This document shows, in pieces, positions 28,001-38,115 of a stretch of DNA of 64,000 bases. The notes under the pieces were generated by a model that was given only the letters and a program-made list of their open reading frames with translations, made no database searches and had not been told where the DNA came from. Source of the stretch: Embleya hyalina (lineage in GTDB: Bacteria > Actinomycetota > Actinomycetes > Streptomycetales > Streptomycetaceae). Every line of letters begins with the position of its first letter. Position 1 is the first letter of the stretch. The stretch is taken from contig NZ_BIFH01000020.1 of assembly GCF_003967355.1 (NCBI RefSeq), positions 186,001-250,000 on the forward strand. Direction: 5' to 3'. The position numbers and the translations under genes were made by a program.

Positions 28001-29007
28001 GCACACCCGTCCTGGGCTGCTACCGGATCGCGGTGATCAGCCTCAAGGGCGGCGTCGGCAAGACCACGACCACCACCGCCCTCGGCTCGACCCTGGCCAC
28101 CGAGCGCCAGGACCGGGTGATCGCCATCGATGCCAACCCGGACGCCGGCACCCTCGGCCGTCGGGTCCGCCGGGAGACCGGCGCGACCATTCGCGACCTG
28201 GTCAACTCGATGGCCCACGTGCACAGTTACATGGACATCCGGCGGTTCACCTCGCAGTCGTCCAGCGGCCTGGAGATCCTGGCCAACGACGTGGACCCGG
28301 CGGTGTCGACCACGTTCAACGACGACGACTACCGCTCGGTGATCGACCTGCTGGGCAAGCAGTACCCGATCATCCTGACCGACTCCGGCACCGGCCTGCT
28401 CTACAGCGCGATGCGCGGAGTCCTCGACCTGGCCCACCAGTTGATCGTGATCAGCACGCCCAGCGTGGACGGCGCGACCAGCGCCAGCACCACGCTCGAC
28501 TGGCTGGTCGCACACGGCTACGCCGACCTCGTGGCCAACAGCATCACGGTGATCTCCGGGGTCCGCGAGACCGGCAAGATGGTCAAGACCGAGGACATCG
28601 TGGCCCACTTCGAGACCCGCTGCCGCGCGGTCGTGGTCGTCCCCTTCGACGAACACCTGTCCGCAGGCGCCGAGTTGGACCTCGACATGATGCGCCCGAA
28701 GACCCGCGAGGCGTACTTCGAACTCGCCGCGCTGGTCGCCGAGGACTTCCACCGCACCCAGCCCGGCGAGCAACACCAGCAGTGGCAACCGCAGTATCAA
28801 CAACAACCGCAGCAGCCCTATTACGGTCAGCCGCAACAGCCGCAGCCGTACCCGCAGCAGCAGCCATACCAACAGCAGCAACAACACCCGCAACAGCCGC
28901 ACCCACAACACCAACAACAACCGCAGCACCCGCAACAACCACAGCCCCAACAGCCGTACTACCAGCAGCCTCCGCCCGGCGACTGGCAACCACCGCGACA
29001 GGGCTGA
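25087..29007 (+). CDS. EspI-like protein: long disordered region fused to MinD/ParA-type ATPase
   Basis: A 1306-residue protein. Residues 1 to ~935 are Pro/Gly/Gln/Ala-rich and disordered, with nine degenerate repeats around (D/E)PTxVVPP in about residues 60-630. Near 940-970 the chain becomes basic. A MinD/ParA-type ATPase follows, with deviant Walker A KGGVGKTT at 987-994, [15 protein letters not shown] and [15 protein letters not shown]. The last ~80 residues are a Gln/Pro/Tyr-rich prion-like tail. GTG 25087 has GGAAGGA upstream. The layout matches mycobacterial EspI (Rv3876-like), a T7SS-linked ATPase thought to tune secretion. It is the last gene of the locus, ending just before a 19-bp terminator. 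Confidence 0.85.
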   Translation: MSSEQDGAHIEAGADEEEEWSGPDFTMPSWYTHQDGGAPAPPPSGVRAPAPPGPSQAPRYGSEDPTLVPPARTPDAPAPLPYGADHGGAHPAGPTAGAPGPYGSGAPVPPPAGPPGTGAPTHEPTHRPPAGDPRAHDPRTHEPAPPADPAAVDHGAHRPAGPGEAHPNTAPPAPYRVDAGAPAPQTPPAFGAGSGSGSGEPTAVVPPQYTPHEPAAPLPYGGRPPAAQDRPGPTFAPGDQTMVMPPVIDQDRPGPAAPPSVEDNRPEQPFTPGDPTTVVPPSLDRDHPGTPVPTDDRTTAVPPSHDPHRPEPTFTPGDPTMVVPPSFDGGRPEATPPADDRAAVVPPPGDPNHPGPAVTPGDPTVVVPPSYDPGRPTAEPAEPGPADPPAGAPVDAAPHGPEHPEPIEPPRPDVEADSAAPDQLPAGPPGEAAPRPDSAPDRADDAPPAATDRPDASAPFDPQDVPTTPAGGTPIPGLSADGPAPEAPQTKPADTPAPPPQAPLGHDRHPQAEPYAPHAAEAHPPRGPEAPETPQPPAADHPQQPQPPAPPAAPAQQPPAGAYPPYGQHQQPPPPQGGPLPYPQYQGPAHPGAPQQPYPGQPQGAPTPDQATRLIPPVTDDMAAPPGVPQQGPPAGAPPRPMTPPQGSPLPPPAWTGSAPGHGEAWGGSAPPPTGQPLPPPSGEPIAPPQRQRDERSWMRRAFGGGNDQAAAPEQHGGPPPYAQAPGPYQQAPGPYTQGTPPHGAPGPQAHAPYPQPDPQQGGPNPYAQAQPGQPPYGQAPPGPQGPEYAQGAPYGQPNPGHQQPPYAQGTPPQGAPAPQQPAYGQPPAAAQSPEAQPPYQGTPPHGAPDPRTTPGAQEQPGQPGYPNHPTPQHPDPAAPYAAQPPEAPQPHHPGTPPQGNPQPQQQSWSPDGGGAPARTVGGAPLGYTAAVELTSDRLLRKQPQPRRQTPRFRLGGKSADARRAERLERIRTPVLGCYRIAVISLKGGVGKTTTTTALGSTLATERQDRVIAIDANPDAGTLGRRVRRETGATIRDLVNSMAHVHSYMDIRRFTSQSSSGLEILANDVDPAVSTTFNDDDYRSVIDLLGKQYPIILTDSGTGLLYSAMRGVLDLAHQLIVISTPSVDGATSASTTLDWLVAHGYADLVANSITVISGVRETGKMVKTEDIVAHFETRCRAVVVVPFDEHLSAGAELDLDMMRPKTREAYFELAALVAEDFHRTQPGEQHQQWQPQYQQQPQQPYYGQPQQPQPYPQQQPYQQQQQHPQQPHPQHQQQPQHPQQPQPQQPYYQQPPPGDWQPPRQG

Positions 29008-29011
29008 ACGC

Positions 29012-29051
29012 ACGAGGGCCGCCCCGGAGAAATCTCCGGGGCGGCCCTCGT
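29012..29051. terminator. bidirectional terminator between T7SS locus and ribF
   Basis: A perfect 19-bp inverted repeat (arms 29012-29030 and 29033-29051) with essentially no loop, starting 5 bases after the EspI-like stop and ending 9 bases before the ribF stop. It serves the convergent plus- and minus-strand transcripts. Confidence 0.9.
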
Positions 29052-29059
29052 CGGTTCAC

Positions 29060-30010
29060 TCAGCCCGCGGCGTCGAGATCCGTCGCGTCGATCAACTCGC
29101 GCGCCCGCTTCACGTCCCGCGCCATCTGGTCCAGCAGGTCCTCGACCGACTCGAACCGCACGGTCCCGCGCAGGTATTCGAGGAAGTCCACGGCGACATG
29201 CACCCCGTACAGGTCCAGGTCGGTCCGGTCCAGCGCGTACGCCTCGACCCGACGCTCCGTACCGTCGAAGGTCGGGTTCGTCCCGATCGAGATCGCCGCC
29301 GGCAACCGCTCGCCGTCGATCACCAACCACCCCGCGTACACCCCGTCGGCCGGGATCGCCGTATACGGAAGCACCTCGAGGTTGGCCGTCGGGTAGCCCA
29401 GTTCACGCCCGCGCTGGTCCCCGCGCACCACCACGCCCTCGACCCGGTGCGGCCGGCCGAGCAGTTCGGCCGCGCCCGCCACGTCGCCCTCGGCGACCCG
29501 GGCCCGGACCACGGTGGACGAGAAGGTCACCTCGCCGGAGACGAACAGCTCCGGCTCGACGACGGTGAAGTCGTTCGCCACGCCCAACTCCTCCAAGAGG
29601 GCGACGTTGCCCGTCGCCTTGTGGCCGAAACGGAAGTTGCGTCCCTCGACCACCACTGCCGCGTGCAGCGTGTCCACCAGCACCTGACGGACGAAGTCGA
29701 CCGCGCTCTGCCGGGAGAATTCGAGGGTGAACGGAAGAACCAGGACGGCCGCCACCCCGAGGTCCGCCATCAGCTGCGCGCGCCGATGGTGCGGCGTCAG
29801 CAGCGGCGGATGGCTCCCCGGGCGGACCACCTCGCTGGGGTGCGGGTCGAACGTGACCACGACCACGGGCAGACCGCGCTCGCGACCGATCTCGACCGCT
29901 CGGCCGATCGTCCGCCGGTGTCCGCGATGCACACCGTCATAGGACCCGATCGTGACGACGGAGCGTCCCCAATCGCTGGGGACGTCCTCCAAGCCCCGCC
30001 AACGCTGCAC
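29060..30010 (-). CDS. ribF: bifunctional riboflavin kinase / FAD synthetase
   Basis: Makes FMN and FAD from riboflavin in the cytosol, 316 residues. The N-terminal adenylyltransferase domain has IGSYDGVHRGH and VVTFDPHPSEV, and the C-terminal kinase domain has GYPTANLE and the AISIGTNPTFDGTERRVEAY signature. The GTG at 30010 is preceded by GAGGAG; a longer upstream reading lacks conserved sequence. It follows truB on the same strand after 234 bases, so it may have its own promoter. In most bacteria ribF is next to rpsO; here the T7SS locus separates them. Confidence 0.97.
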   Translation of the reverse strand: MQRWRGLEDVPSDWGRSVVTIGSYDGVHRGHRRTIGRAVEIGRERGLPVVVVTFDPHPSEVVRPGSHPPLLTPHHRRAQLMADLGVAAVLVLPFTLEFSRQSAVDFVRQVLVDTLHAAVVVEGRNFRFGHKATGNVALLEELGVANDFTVVEPELFVSGEVTFSSTVVRARVAEGDVAGAAELLGRPHRVEGVVVRGDQRGRELGYPTANLEVLPYTAIPADGVYAGWLVIDGERLPAAISIGTNPTFDGTERRVEAYALDRTDLDLYGVHVAVDFLEYLRGTVRFESVEDLLDQMARDVKRARELIDATDLDAAG

Positions 30011-30144
30011 CGTAACCGCTCCTCGTTCTCCGTGGTGTGTCGCGGGTCCAGCCTCCCACGTACCGGCGCCCACCCGGCCCCGACCCCGCCGTGGCGACGA
30101 TCACCCCGGGTCCGGGCCCACACCCGGGCGAGCCCCGGGTCCGA

Positions 30145-30189
30145 CCGACAACCCGAGCCCACGACCCGAGCCGACAACCCGAGCCCACG
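30145..30189 (+). repeat. short tandem repeat between ribF and truB
   Basis: A 19-base unit CCGACAACCCGAGCCCACG occurs at 30145-30163 and 30171-30189 (26-base period). Degenerate relatives (CCGAGCCCAC, CAGCCCACGAACACCGC) continue into the 3' end of truB near 30270. It occupies most of the 234-bp gap; no gene is seen there. Confidence 0.6.
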
Positions 30190-30244
30190 GGCCCGCCCCA
30201 CGGCCTCGGCTCACGAACACCGCCGACGAGCCGAGCCCACAACC

Positions 30245-31138
30245 TCAGCCCACGAACACCGCGAGCGGCCGGGCCACGCCCCCGCTGTTCTCCACCAGCG
30301 CCAGGAAGGTCCCATCCGGCCCGAACACACCCACCGGCCCGGACGCCTCGTCCGCCGGCAGCCGCCCGCCGTGCGAGACCGCCCGCGCCTCGTCCTCGCT
30401 CACCTCGCGGCGCGGGAAGGCCGCCGCCGCCGCGTCGGCGATCGGCAACACGCCGAAGGACTCCTCCAGCTCCTCCAGCGTGCGAGCCCGGTCCAGACCG
30501 TACGGACCGACCCTGGTGCGCCGCAACGCGGTCAGGTGGCCGCCCACACCGAGCCCGGCGCCCAGATCCCGGGCCAGTGCCCGGATGTAGGTGCCGGACG
30601 AGCAGGTCACCCGCACGTCCAGGTCGATCGTCTCGCCCTCGCGACGGGTGGCCAGCACCTCGAACGCGGAGACGGTGACCGGGCGGGCGGCCAGTTCGAA
30701 CTCCTCGCCGGCCCGCACCCGCGAGTAGGAGCGCTTGCCGTCGATCTTGATCGCCGACACCTTCGAGGGCACCTGCATGATCGGCCCGGTCAGCTCGGCC
30801 ACTCCCGCCGCGATCGCGGCGTCGCCCACGTGCCCGGCCGGGGTCGAGTCGGTGACCTCGCCCTCGGCGTCGTCCGTCACCGTGTTCTGGCCGAGCCGGA
30901 TCGTGCCGTCGTAGCCCTTCTCGGTGAGCGCTAGGTGGCCGAGCAGGCGGGTGGCCTTCTCGACACCGATCACCAGGACGCCGGTGGCCATCGGGTCCAG
31001 CGTGCCGGCGTGGCCCACCCGACGGGTGCCGGCGATCCGGCGCAGCCGGCCCACCACGTCGTGCGAGGTCAGTCCGGCCGGCTTGTCCACGATCACCAGA
31101 CCGTCGGGCGGCGGGGGTCCTGCGTTGCGGCGCTTCAC
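30245..31138 (-). CDS. truB: tRNA pseudouridine(55) synthase
   Basis: Converts U55 to pseudouridine in the T-loop of tRNAs, 297 residues. The catalytic Asp48 is in VGHAGTLDPMATG, with YDGTIRLG and SCSSGTYIRALARDLG-type segments (TCSSGTYIRALARDLG here) following. The C-terminal PUA-like part is present. GTG 31138 overlaps the stop of the DHH phosphoesterase gene by 4 bases, so translation is probably coupled. It is part of the minus-strand rbfA-DHH-truB-ribF series. Confidence 0.97.
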   Translation of the reverse strand: MKRRNAGPPPPDGLVIVDKPAGLTSHDVVGRLRRIAGTRRVGHAGTLDPMATGVLVIGVEKATRLLGHLALTEKGYDGTIRLGQNTVTDDAEGEVTDSTPAGHVGDAAIAAGVAELTGPIMQVPSKVSAIKIDGKRSYSRVRAGEEFELAARPVTVSAFEVLATRREGETIDLDVRVTCSSGTYIRALARDLGAGLGVGGHLTALRRTRVGPYGLDRARTLEELEESFGVLPIADAAAAAFPRREVSEDEARAVSHGGRLPADEASGPVGVFGPDGTFLALVENSGGVARPLAVFVG

Positions 31139-32265
31139 GCGTCGTCTCCCGGGGTTGCCTGCGCCGGGGCGACCGGCAGTAGTGCGTCGGCGAGGAGGTC
31201 CCGGAATCGGGCCACCACCTCGGCCGGTGGATCATATGCGGTGAAGCCGGCCGCGAACGCGTGTCCGCCGCCGCCGAAGGCGGCACAGACCCGTCCCAGG
31301 TCCACCGCGCCCTTGGACCGCGCGGAGGCGCGCAGCGCGCCCTCGTCGTCCTCCTTGAGCACCAGCGCGACCTCGGCCTCGCCGCTCTTGCGGACCACGT
31401 CGATCACGCCCTCGATCTCGTCCAGGCGGATCCCGTGCGCGGCCCGCTCGGCGCGGGTGATCACCGTGGACACCAGGCCCAGTCCGCCGGCCGCGCCGGT
31501 GTCGAGCCGGGCCCCGGCGAGGGCGGCGGCGAGCACCTTGAGGTAGCCGAACCGGCAGGTGTCCCAGATCGCCCGCTGGATCAGGTCGTGCCGTATCCCC
31601 GTGGCCATCAGCCGGGCCGCGAAGGTGTGCGTCTCGGGCGTGGTCCCCACGTACTTGAACGAACCCGTGTCGGTGACCAGGCCGGTGTACAACGCGGTGG
31701 CGATGTCGGCGGTCAGCGTGGCGCCGAGCCGGGTGATCAACTCGTCGGCGAGCACCGCGGTGGCGGGCGCGTCGATGTCGATCAGGTGGTGGGTGCCGAA
31801 CCGGGTGTTGGAGGCGTGGTGGTCGACCACCAGGAGCGCCCCGGCCGCCTTGGCCCTGCCCTCGAGCAGGCCGAGCCGGGCCGAACCGGCCGCGTCGAAG
31901 ACCGCGACCAGCTCCGGCTCCTCGGGGACCTCGGTGTGCGGCACCAGCAGGTCCTGACCGGGCAGGAACTCCAGCGAGGACGGCACCACGAGGGGGTCGT
32001 CGCCGTAGGAGACGCGCACGCTCCGCCCCAGCTCGCGCAGCGCGAGCCCGACGGCGAGCGCCGAACCCAGCGCGTCGCCGTCGGGACTGACGTGTGCCAG
32101 CAGGGTGATGTCCTCGGCCGTCAGGAGCAGGCGTACCGCCTCGTCCCAGTCGGCCGCACCCGGCGCGGTCGGCGGCCTCGTCTCCGCGTCGGAACCACCG
32201 CCGGTCCGCGGCTTCGCTCCCGCGGCCGGACCGGAGTCCCGGTCCGCCGCCACGCCTGGTGTCAA
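31135..32265 (-). CDS. DHH-family phosphoesterase (NrnA-like nanoRNase / pAp phosphatase)
   Basis: A manganese-dependent phosphoesterase of 376 residues, predicted to degrade very short RNAs and perhaps pAp. The DHH domain has the metal motifs [20 protein letters not shown] and VVDHHASN; the DHHA1 domain ends with [12 protein letters not shown]. The N-terminal ~40 residues are a disordered Ala/Pro/Gly-rich extension. The start at 32265 is TTG, overlapping the rbfA stop (TTGA); a GTG at 32253 is an alternative. The position between rbfA and truB is typical for NrnA/MgpA-type genes in actinobacteria. Confidence 0.93.
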   Translation of the reverse strand: MTPGVAADRDSGPAAGAKPRTGGGSDAETRPPTAPGAADWDEAVRLLLTAEDITLLAHVSPDGDALGSALAVGLALRELGRSVRVSYGDDPLVVPSSLEFLPGQDLLVPHTEVPEEPELVAVFDAAGSARLGLLEGRAKAAGALLVVDHHASNTRFGTHHLIDIDAPATAVLADELITRLGATLTADIATALYTGLVTDTGSFKYVGTTPETHTFAARLMATGIRHDLIQRAIWDTCRFGYLKVLAAALAGARLDTGAAGGLGLVSTVITRAERAAHGIRLDEIEGVIDVVRKSGEAEVALVLKEDDEGALRASARSKGAVDLGRVCAAFGGGGHAFAAGFTAYDPPAEVVARFRDLLADALLPVAPAQATPGDDA

Positions 32266-32756
32266 GGTCGGTCGCCCTCCTGTGTGTCCGCCTTGGTCCG
32301 CGCCGCCGACTCGTCGTCGGAGTCGTCGGCGTCGCCCGCGGCCGGGGTCCGATAGGGGTCCGCGTCACCGGCGTAGCCGGCGCCCGCGGCGGTTGAGCGT
32401 ACCGCCGCATCGGCCTGCTGTGCCCGGGCGAGGAGATCGTCGATGAGTTTGGCGCTGTCCGGAAGGGCGTCGGCGACGAACGTCAGCGACGGGGTGTGGC
32501 GCACGCCGGTCTGCCGGCCCACCTCGCTGCGGAGCACGCCCTTGGCGCTCTCCAGCGCGGCGGCGGTCGCCGCGCGCTCGATCTCGTCGCCGTAGACCGT
32601 GTAGAACACGGTCGCCTCACGGAGGTCACCGGTCACTCGTGCGGCGGTAATCGTCACGAACCCCAGACGGGGGTCCTTGATCCGGCGCTCCAAGGTCTCC
32701 GCGACCACGACCTGGATGCGGTCCGCGAGTTTGCGCGCCCGCGCGGTGTCGGCCAC
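32262..32756 (-). CDS. rbfA: 30S ribosome-binding factor A
   Basis: A 16S rRNA maturation factor acting on the 30S platform. It has 164 residues: an RbfA KH-type domain (about 1-115, with [20 protein letters not shown] and [29 protein letters not shown]). An acidic, disordered C-terminal tail of about 45 residues follows, longer than in most bacteria but usual in streptomycetes. ATG 32756 has an AGGAGG-type site. Its stop overlaps the DHH gene start. Confidence 0.96.
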   Translation of the reverse strand: MADTARARKLADRIQVVVAETLERRIKDPRLGFVTITAARVTGDLREATVFYTVYGDEIERAATAAALESAKGVLRSEVGRQTGVRHTPSLTFVADALPDSAKLIDDLLARAQQADAAVRSTAAGAGYAGDADPYRTPAAGDADDSDDESAARTKADTQEGDRP

Positions 32757-32922
32757 TGATCCTCCTGCGATTGCTCGGCATTTCGGCGGGGTTCCCCGCG
32801 CCCGGGATCACCGGGCGCGAGGCCGCTCTCGTTCTTCTTCCCTGCGACTGCGACGACCACGGCCGGGGCCGCGGTCGGGGGCCACGACCACGGCGACCGC
32901 GACCACCGTGGCCGCCGGTCCG

Positions 32923-33216
32923 TCAGTCGTCGTCCCCGTACACCCTGCGGCGTGCGGAGAGCAGATCCAACTCGGGCCGACCGGCGACGAGCCGTTCGCA
33001 GCTGTCCAACACCTCGGCGCACCGCTCGACGGTCGCGGAGACCACCGCGACCCCGATCACGCTGCGCCGATGCAAATCCTGATGCTCCACCTCGGCGGCG
33101 GCAACGGCATTCTTGCGCTGAAGGTCCGCCAGGATGGGGCGGATCAAAGATCGTTTTTCCTTCAACGAGTGCACATCGCCGAACAACACATCGAGGCTGA
33201 TCGTTCCCACAAACAT
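32923..33216 (-). CDS. DUF503 (YlxP-like) protein
   Basis: A 97-residue protein starting MFVGTISLDVLFGDVHSLKEKRS, the signature of the DUF503/YlxP family found between infB and rbfA in many Gram-positives. In B. subtilis YlxP is linked to ribosome function, though the biochemical role is unclear. ATG 33216 is preferred; upstream in-frame codons are not conserved-looking. A 166-bp GC-rich gap separates it from rbfA, and a strong hairpin lies between it and infB. Confidence 0.92.
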   Translation of the reverse strand: MFVGTISLDVLFGDVHSLKEKRSLIRPILADLQRKNAVAAAEVEHQDLHRRSVIGVAVVSATVERCAEVLDSCERLVAGRPELDLLSARRRVYGDDD

Positions 33217-33325
33217 AGGCGACGGGCCTGGCCGGCCCGGGAGGCCTCGGGTCGGGGCCACCGGGGCCGCCGACGAAAAGAACCGGGCACGCACGTCGCG
33301 GCCCGGACACCACCACACTGCTCCG

Positions 33326-33373
33326 CGACGCGGCGGATCCGCCCGGTGCGCACCGGGCGGATCCGCCGCGTCG
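33326..33373 (-). terminator. strong terminator hairpin downstream of infB
   Basis: A perfect 23-bp inverted repeat (33326-33348 and 33351-33373) around a 2-base centre, 68 bases after the infB stop. It contains two GGATCC sites. No U-tract, as is common in streptomycetes. It separates rimP-nusA-ylxR-infB from the DUF503-rbfA group. Confidence 0.85.
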
Positions 33374-33440
33374 TCTCGGTGGGTCCGAGCGCCTTCGACC
33401 ACCGGATCGGCGGCCGCAGGCGCTCGAACGCCCTACCGGA

Positions 33441-36400
33441 TCAGCCTCGCGGCTTCTCCCGCATCTCGAACGTCTCGATGACGTCCTCGACCTTGATGTC
33501 GTTGAACGAACCGAGGTTGATACCGCACTCGAAGCCCTCGCGGACCTCGGTGACGTCGTCCTTCTCGCGGCGCAGGCCCTCGACGTTGAGGTTGTCGGCG
33601 ACCACGGCCCCCTGCCGGATGATCCGCGCCTTGGTGTTGCGCTTGATCGTCCCGCCGGTGACCATGCAGCCCGCGATGTTGCCGAGCTTGGAGGAGCGGA
33701 ACACCGCGCGGATCTGCGCCGTGCCCAGCTGGACCTCTTCGAACTCGGGCTTGAGCATGCCCTTGAGCGCGGCCTCGATCTCCTCGATGGCCTGGTAGAT
33801 CACCGAGTAGAAGCGGATGTCGACGCCCTCGCGGTCGGCCATCGTCCGCGCCCGGCCCTCCGGCCGGACGTTGAAGCCGATGATGATCGCATCCGAGGCC
33901 ATCGCCAGGGTGACGTTGGACTCGGTGATGGCACCGACGCCGCGGTCGATGATCCGCAGCTCGACCTCTTCGCCGACGTCCAGGTTGAGCAGCGCGTCCT
34001 CCAACGCCTCCACCGAACCGGAGCCGTCGCCCTTGAGGATGAGGTTGAGCTGCTGCATCTCGCCGGCCTTGAGGGCCTTGTCCAGGTCCTCCAGCGAGAC
34101 CCGCTTCGACCGACGGGCCAGGACCGCGTTGCGCTCCCGGGCCGCCCGCTTCTCGGCGATCTGCCGCGCGGTGCGCTCTTCCTCGACCACGAGGAAGTTG
34201 TCACCGGCGCCGGGCACCGAGGTCAGGCCGAGCACCATGACCGGACGCGACGGCGCGGCCTCGGTGAGGTTGTTGCCGTTCTCGTCGATCATCGCGCGGA
34301 CGCGGCCGTAGGCCTCGCCGACCACGATGGCGTCGCCGATGCGCAGCGTGCCGCGCTGGACCAGGACGGTGGCGACCGGGCCGCGGCCCTTGTCGAGGTG
34401 ACCCTCGATCGCGATGCCCTGGGCCTCCTGGTGCGGGTTGGCGGTGAGCTCCAGCGCCGCGTCGGCGGTCAGCACGACCGCTTCGAGCAGGTCGTCGATG
34501 CCCATGCCCTGCTTCGCCGAGATGTCGACGAACATCGTGTCGCCGCCGTACTCCTCGGCCACGAGCCCGTACTCGGTGAGCTGGCCGCGCACCTTGGTCG
34601 GGTCCGCGCCCTCCTTGTCGATCTTGTTGACCGCCACCACGATCGGCACGCCCGCGGCCTGCGCGTGGTTGAGCGCCTCGATCGTCTGCGGCTTCACGCC
34701 GTCGTCCGCCGCGACCACGAGGATCGCGATGTCCGTCGACTTGGCGCCGCGGGCACGCATGGCGGTGAACGCCTCGTGACCGGGGGTGTCGATCAGGGTG
34801 ATCTTGCGGTCGACGTCGTTGACCGTGGTCGCGACCTGGTAGGCACCGATGTGCTGGGTGATGCCGCCGGCCTCGCCCGCGATCACGTTCGTCTTGCGGA
34901 TCGCGTCGAGCAGGCGGGTCTTGCCGTGGTCGACGTGACCCATGACGGTGACCACCGGCGGACGCGCCTCGAGGTCGTCCTCGTCGCCCTCGTCCTCGCC
35001 CCATTCGAGGTCGAAGGACTCGAGCAGCTCGCGGTCCTCCTCCTCCGGGGAGACGATCTGGATCACGAAGTCGAGCTCGGCCCCGAGGGTCTGCAGCTCG
35101 TCGTCGCTCACCGACTGCGTCGCGGTCAGCATCGAGCCCAGGTTGAACATGATCTGGACCAGTGCCGCCGGGTTCGCGTTGATCTTCTCCGCGAAGTCGG
35201 TGAGCGAGGCACCGCGCGACATCCGGACGACCCGCCCGTTGCCGCGAGGAGCCATCACGCCACCGGCGGACGGAGCCTGCATCTGGTCGAACTCTTGACG
35301 ACGCTGACGCTTCGACTTGCGCGCGCGGCCCGGACGCCCACCGGGACGACCGAACGCGCCCTGCGTGCCGCCGCGACCACCCGGGCCACCACGACCGCCG
35401 CCGCCGGGACGACCGGCGAAGCCGCCGCCGCCACCGGGACGACCCGGAGCGCCGCCGCCGCCACCGCCGGGACGGGGACCGCCGAAGCCGCCACCGCCAC
35501 CACCGGGACGACCGCCACCGCCGCCGGCACCCGCCGGACGACCGCCGCCGCCACCGGGACCGGGACGACCGGGCGCACCGCCCGGACGGCCGGGACCACC
35601 CGGGCCACGCGCGGGCGCCGGACGGTTGGGCATCATGCCCGGGTTGGGACGCGGGCCACCGGGGCCCGCGCTACCGCCCGGACGCGGACCCGCGGGACCA
35701 CCCGAACCACCCGGACGCGGGCCGGCGGCCGCAGGACCCTGCGGACGCGGCGGCATGCCGCCCGGGCTGGGGCGACCGCCGCCGGCGGCCTGCGGCCGCG
35801 GCATGCCGGTGCTGCCCGAGGTGAAGGGGTTGTTTCCCGGACGCGGGCCGGCGGGACGCGCGCCACCCGGACGGGGGGCACCACCCTGACCGGGACCACC
35901 GGCACGAGGACCACCGGCGGACGGTGCGCCGCCGGTACGCGGACCGGACGAACGCTCGCCGCGCTCGGGACGGTCACCACGCTCGGGACGACCACCGGGG
36001 CCGCCCTGACCGGGACCACCCGGACGCGGACCCGGACGGCTGCCCGCCGCCGGACCCGAGGAGGCCGCGGCGGGACGGTCCGAACGCGGACCACGCTCGG
36101 CGGGACCGCGGTCGCCCTGGCCACGCTCGGCCGGACCGCGGTCGCCGGGACGCGCGGCCGGACGCGGACCCGGAGCGGGCGCGCCGCCCGGACGCGGACC
36201 CGACTGTGCCGCGGGACGCTCCGCCTGACGCGGGGCGGCCGGAGCCGCCTCCGCGGCCGGCGCGGCCGGCACCACGGGCGGGGCGGTGCTGCCCTGGGGG
36301 GCCGGGCGCGGCGTCGGGCGCGGGCCCGGCGTCGGCGCACCCGCCGGGCGCGGGCCCGGAGCGGGGGCAGGACGCGAGGCGCCCTGCGGGGAGGGGGCAC

Positions 36401-36614
36401 CCTGCGACGCACCGGGCGAGGCCGGCGGACGCGGGGCGCGGCGGGTGGGCCCGCCTTCCGTCTTGAGTGCTTCCGTCAATTTGCGAACAACCGGCGCCTC
36501 GATCGTCGAGGACGCCGAACGAACGAACTCACCGAGTTCTTGGAGCTTGGCCATGACGACCTTGCTCTCGACTCCGAACTCCTTGGCGAGTTCGTATACC
36601 CGGACCTTTGCCAC
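33441..36614 (-). CDS. infB: translation initiation factor IF-2
   Basis: A GTPase that delivers initiator tRNA to the 30S subunit, 1057 residues. It has an N-terminal IF2_N helix domain ([15 protein letters not shown]), then about 400 residues of Gly/Pro/Arg-rich disordered sequence. A second IF2_N domain near 470 is followed by the G domain starting near 555 with [18 protein letters not shown] and NKID, then beta-barrel and C-terminal domains. The long Gly-rich stretch (about residues 320-425) is strongly repetitive. Start is GTG at 36614 with an AGGAGCGAC-type site. It lies in the usual nusA-ylxR-infB order and is followed by a strong hairpin. Confidence 0.98.
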   Translation of the reverse strand: MAKVRVYELAKEFGVESKVVMAKLQELGEFVRSASSTIEAPVVRKLTEALKTEGGPTRRAPRPPASPGASQGAPSPQGASRPAPAPGPRPAGAPTPGPRPTPRPAPQGSTAPPVVPAAPAAEAAPAAPRQAERPAAQSGPRPGGAPAPGPRPAARPGDRGPAERGQGDRGPAERGPRSDRPAAASSGPAAGSRPGPRPGGPGQGGPGGRPERGDRPERGERSSGPRTGGAPSAGGPRAGGPGQGGAPRPGGARPAGPRPGNNPFTSGSTGMPRPQAAGGGRPSPGGMPPRPQGPAAAGPRPGGSGGPAGPRPGGSAGPGGPRPNPGMMPNRPAPARGPGGPGRPGGAPGRPGPGGGGGRPAGAGGGGGRPGGGGGGFGGPRPGGGGGGAPGRPGGGGGFAGRPGGGGRGGPGGRGGTQGAFGRPGGRPGRARKSKRQRRQEFDQMQAPSAGGVMAPRGNGRVVRMSRGASLTDFAEKINANPAALVQIMFNLGSMLTATQSVSDDELQTLGAELDFVIQIVSPEEEDRELLESFDLEWGEDEGDEDDLEARPPVVTVMGHVDHGKTRLLDAIRKTNVIAGEAGGITQHIGAYQVATTVNDVDRKITLIDTPGHEAFTAMRARGAKSTDIAILVVAADDGVKPQTIEALNHAQAAGVPIVVAVNKIDKEGADPTKVRGQLTEYGLVAEEYGGDTMFVDISAKQGMGIDDLLEAVVLTADAALELTANPHQEAQGIAIEGHLDKGRGPVATVLVQRGTLRIGDAIVVGEAYGRVRAMIDENGNNLTEAAPSRPVMVLGLTSVPGAGDNFLVVEEERTARQIAEKRAARERNAVLARRSKRVSLEDLDKALKAGEMQQLNLILKGDGSGSVEALEDALLNLDVGEEVELRIIDRGVGAITESNVTLAMASDAIIIGFNVRPEGRARTMADREGVDIRFYSVIYQAIEEIEAALKGMLKPEFEEVQLGTAQIRAVFRSSKLGNIAGCMVTGGTIKRNTKARIIRQGAVVADNLNVEGLRREKDDVTEVREGFECGINLGSFNDIKVEDVIETFEMREKPRG

Positions 36615-36712
36615 GTCGCTCCTTCTGGTCCGGGGTTGGTCGTCCGCCGGACCGTCACTACCGCATGTCTGTACTCATCGCGTACTCATCGAGTGCTCAT
36701 CGCAATCTCGAC

Positions 36713-37081
36713 CTACTTCCGACTCGCGAGGTACCGCTTCGCTGGACCTGTCCGACCGACCTCTGACAACCCATCACCGCTCAAAAAAGCACGCAGTGGT
36801 GCCGAGTCCAGCGGCCCCGGCACGCGCAAAGCCCGAACGAACGCCTTGCGGCGCTCCGCCTGGGCCAGGCACTCCGGATCGGGATGCAGATGCGCTCCCC
36901 GCCCGGGCATTCGGCCGCGGGGATCGGGGACACAAACGCCCTCGACCGCCACGACCCGCAATAGGTCGGCCTTGGCCGCACGCTGCCGACAACCTACGCA
37001 CGTTCGGCACGGGGAAGCGGTGATTTTCCGCTCCTCCGACCTTGTACGAGGGCATGCTCGGGCACGCCTGCGACCAGACAT
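36713..37081 (-). CDS. ylxR: YlxR-family RNA-binding protein (DUF448)
   Basis: A 122-residue basic protein with the family signature RTCVGCRQRAAKADLLRVV near residue 27, a GRGAHLHPDPECL segment and an AFVRALRVPG helix. ATG 37081 chosen; a TTG two codons upstream is possible. It begins 9 bases after the nusA stop. YlxR proteins are described as nucleoid- or RNase P-associated regulators in other bacteria; the role here is not evident from sequence. Confidence 0.93.
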   Translation of the reverse strand: MSGRRRARACPRTRSEERKITASPCRTCVGCRQRAAKADLLRVVAVEGVCVPDPRGRMPGRGAHLHPDPECLAQAERRKAFVRALRVPGPLDSAPLRAFLSGDGLSEVGRTGPAKRYLASRK

Positions 37082-37089
37082 GTTCAAGT

Positions 37090-38112
37090 CTACCGCTCCT
37101 CACCGCGGCCTGGTTCGGTCGACCGTGTCCGGTCGTCCGAATCGGTGGTCTCGGTGTCCGGCCGGATGTCGATGCGCCATCCGGTCAATCGCGCGGCAAG
37201 TCGGGCATTCTGTCCCTCCTTGCCGATCGCCAGCGAGAGCTGGTAGTCGGGCACCGTCACCCGGGCGGAGCGCGCGGCGAGATCCACGATCTCGACCTTG
37301 CTCACCCGTGCCGGCGACAGCGCGTTGGCCACCATCCGCGCGGGGTCGTCCGACCAGTCGACGATGTCGATCTTCTCGCCGTTCAACTCGGCCATCACGG
37401 CACGCACACGCGCGCCCATCGGCCCGATGCACGCGCCCTTGGGGTTGAGCCCGGCGCGCGTGGAGTAGACGGCGATCTTGGAGCGGTGGCCGGCCTCGCG
37501 GGCGATCGCGGCGATCTCGACGCTGCCGTCGGCGATCTCCGGGACCTCCAGCGCGAACAGCCTCCGCACCAGGTTGGGGTGGGTGCGCGAGAGCGTGATG
37601 GACGGCCCCTTGGGCCCACGCCGCACCTGTACGACATAGCAGCGCAGGCGCATGCCGTGCGCGTACCGCTCGCCCGGCACCTGCTCCTGGGGCGGCAGGA
37701 TCGCCTCGATGCGACCCAGGTCCACCAGGACGTTGCGGTTGTCCTTGCCCTGCTGGACCACACCGGCGACGATCTCGCCCTCACGGCCGGCGAACTCGCC
37801 GAACGTGATCTCCTCCTCGGCGTCGCGCAGCCGCTGCAGGATCACCTGCTTGGCGGTGGTCGCCGCGATCCGGCCGAAGTCGTCCGGGGTGTCGTCGAAC
37901 TCGCGCACGCGCTGACCGGCCTCGTCGGTCTCGGTCGCCCATACGGTGACGTGACCGCTTGCCCGGTCCAGTTCCACACGCGCCTTGGGCAGGCTGCCCT
38001 CGGTGCGGTGGTAGGCGATCAACAGGGCCGACTCGATGGCCTCGACCAGGAGGTCGAACTTGATCTCTTTTTCGCGCTCGAGCCCGCGCAGGGCGCTCAT
38101 GTCGATGTCCAC
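37090..38112 (-). CDS. nusA: transcription termination/antitermination factor NusA
   Basis: An RNA polymerase-associated factor of 340 residues, the short actinobacterial form without C-terminal acidic repeats. Order: N-terminal RNAP-binding domain ([26 protein letters not shown]), S1 domain, KH1 ([28 protein letters not shown]) and KH2 ending [20 protein letters not shown]. The start is GTG at 38112 giving [13 protein letters not shown] 38100 is internal. It begins 3 bases after the rimP stop, so rimP and nusA are tightly coupled. Confidence 0.98.
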   Translation of the reverse strand: MDIDMSALRGLEREKEIKFDLLVEAIESALLIAYHRTEGSLPKARVELDRASGHVTVWATETDEAGQRVREFDDTPDDFGRIAATTAKQVILQRLRDAEEEITFGEFAGREGEIVAGVVQQGKDNRNVLVDLGRIEAILPPQEQVPGERYAHGMRLRCYVVQVRRGPKGPSITLSRTHPNLVRRLFALEVPEIADGSVEIAAIAREAGHRSKIAVYSTRAGLNPKGACIGPMGARVRAVMAELNGEKIDIVDWSDDPARMVANALSPARVSKVEIVDLAARSARVTVPDYQLSLAIGKEGQNARLAARLTGWRIDIRPDTETTDSDDRTRSTEPGRGEER

Positions 38113-38115
38113 GTC

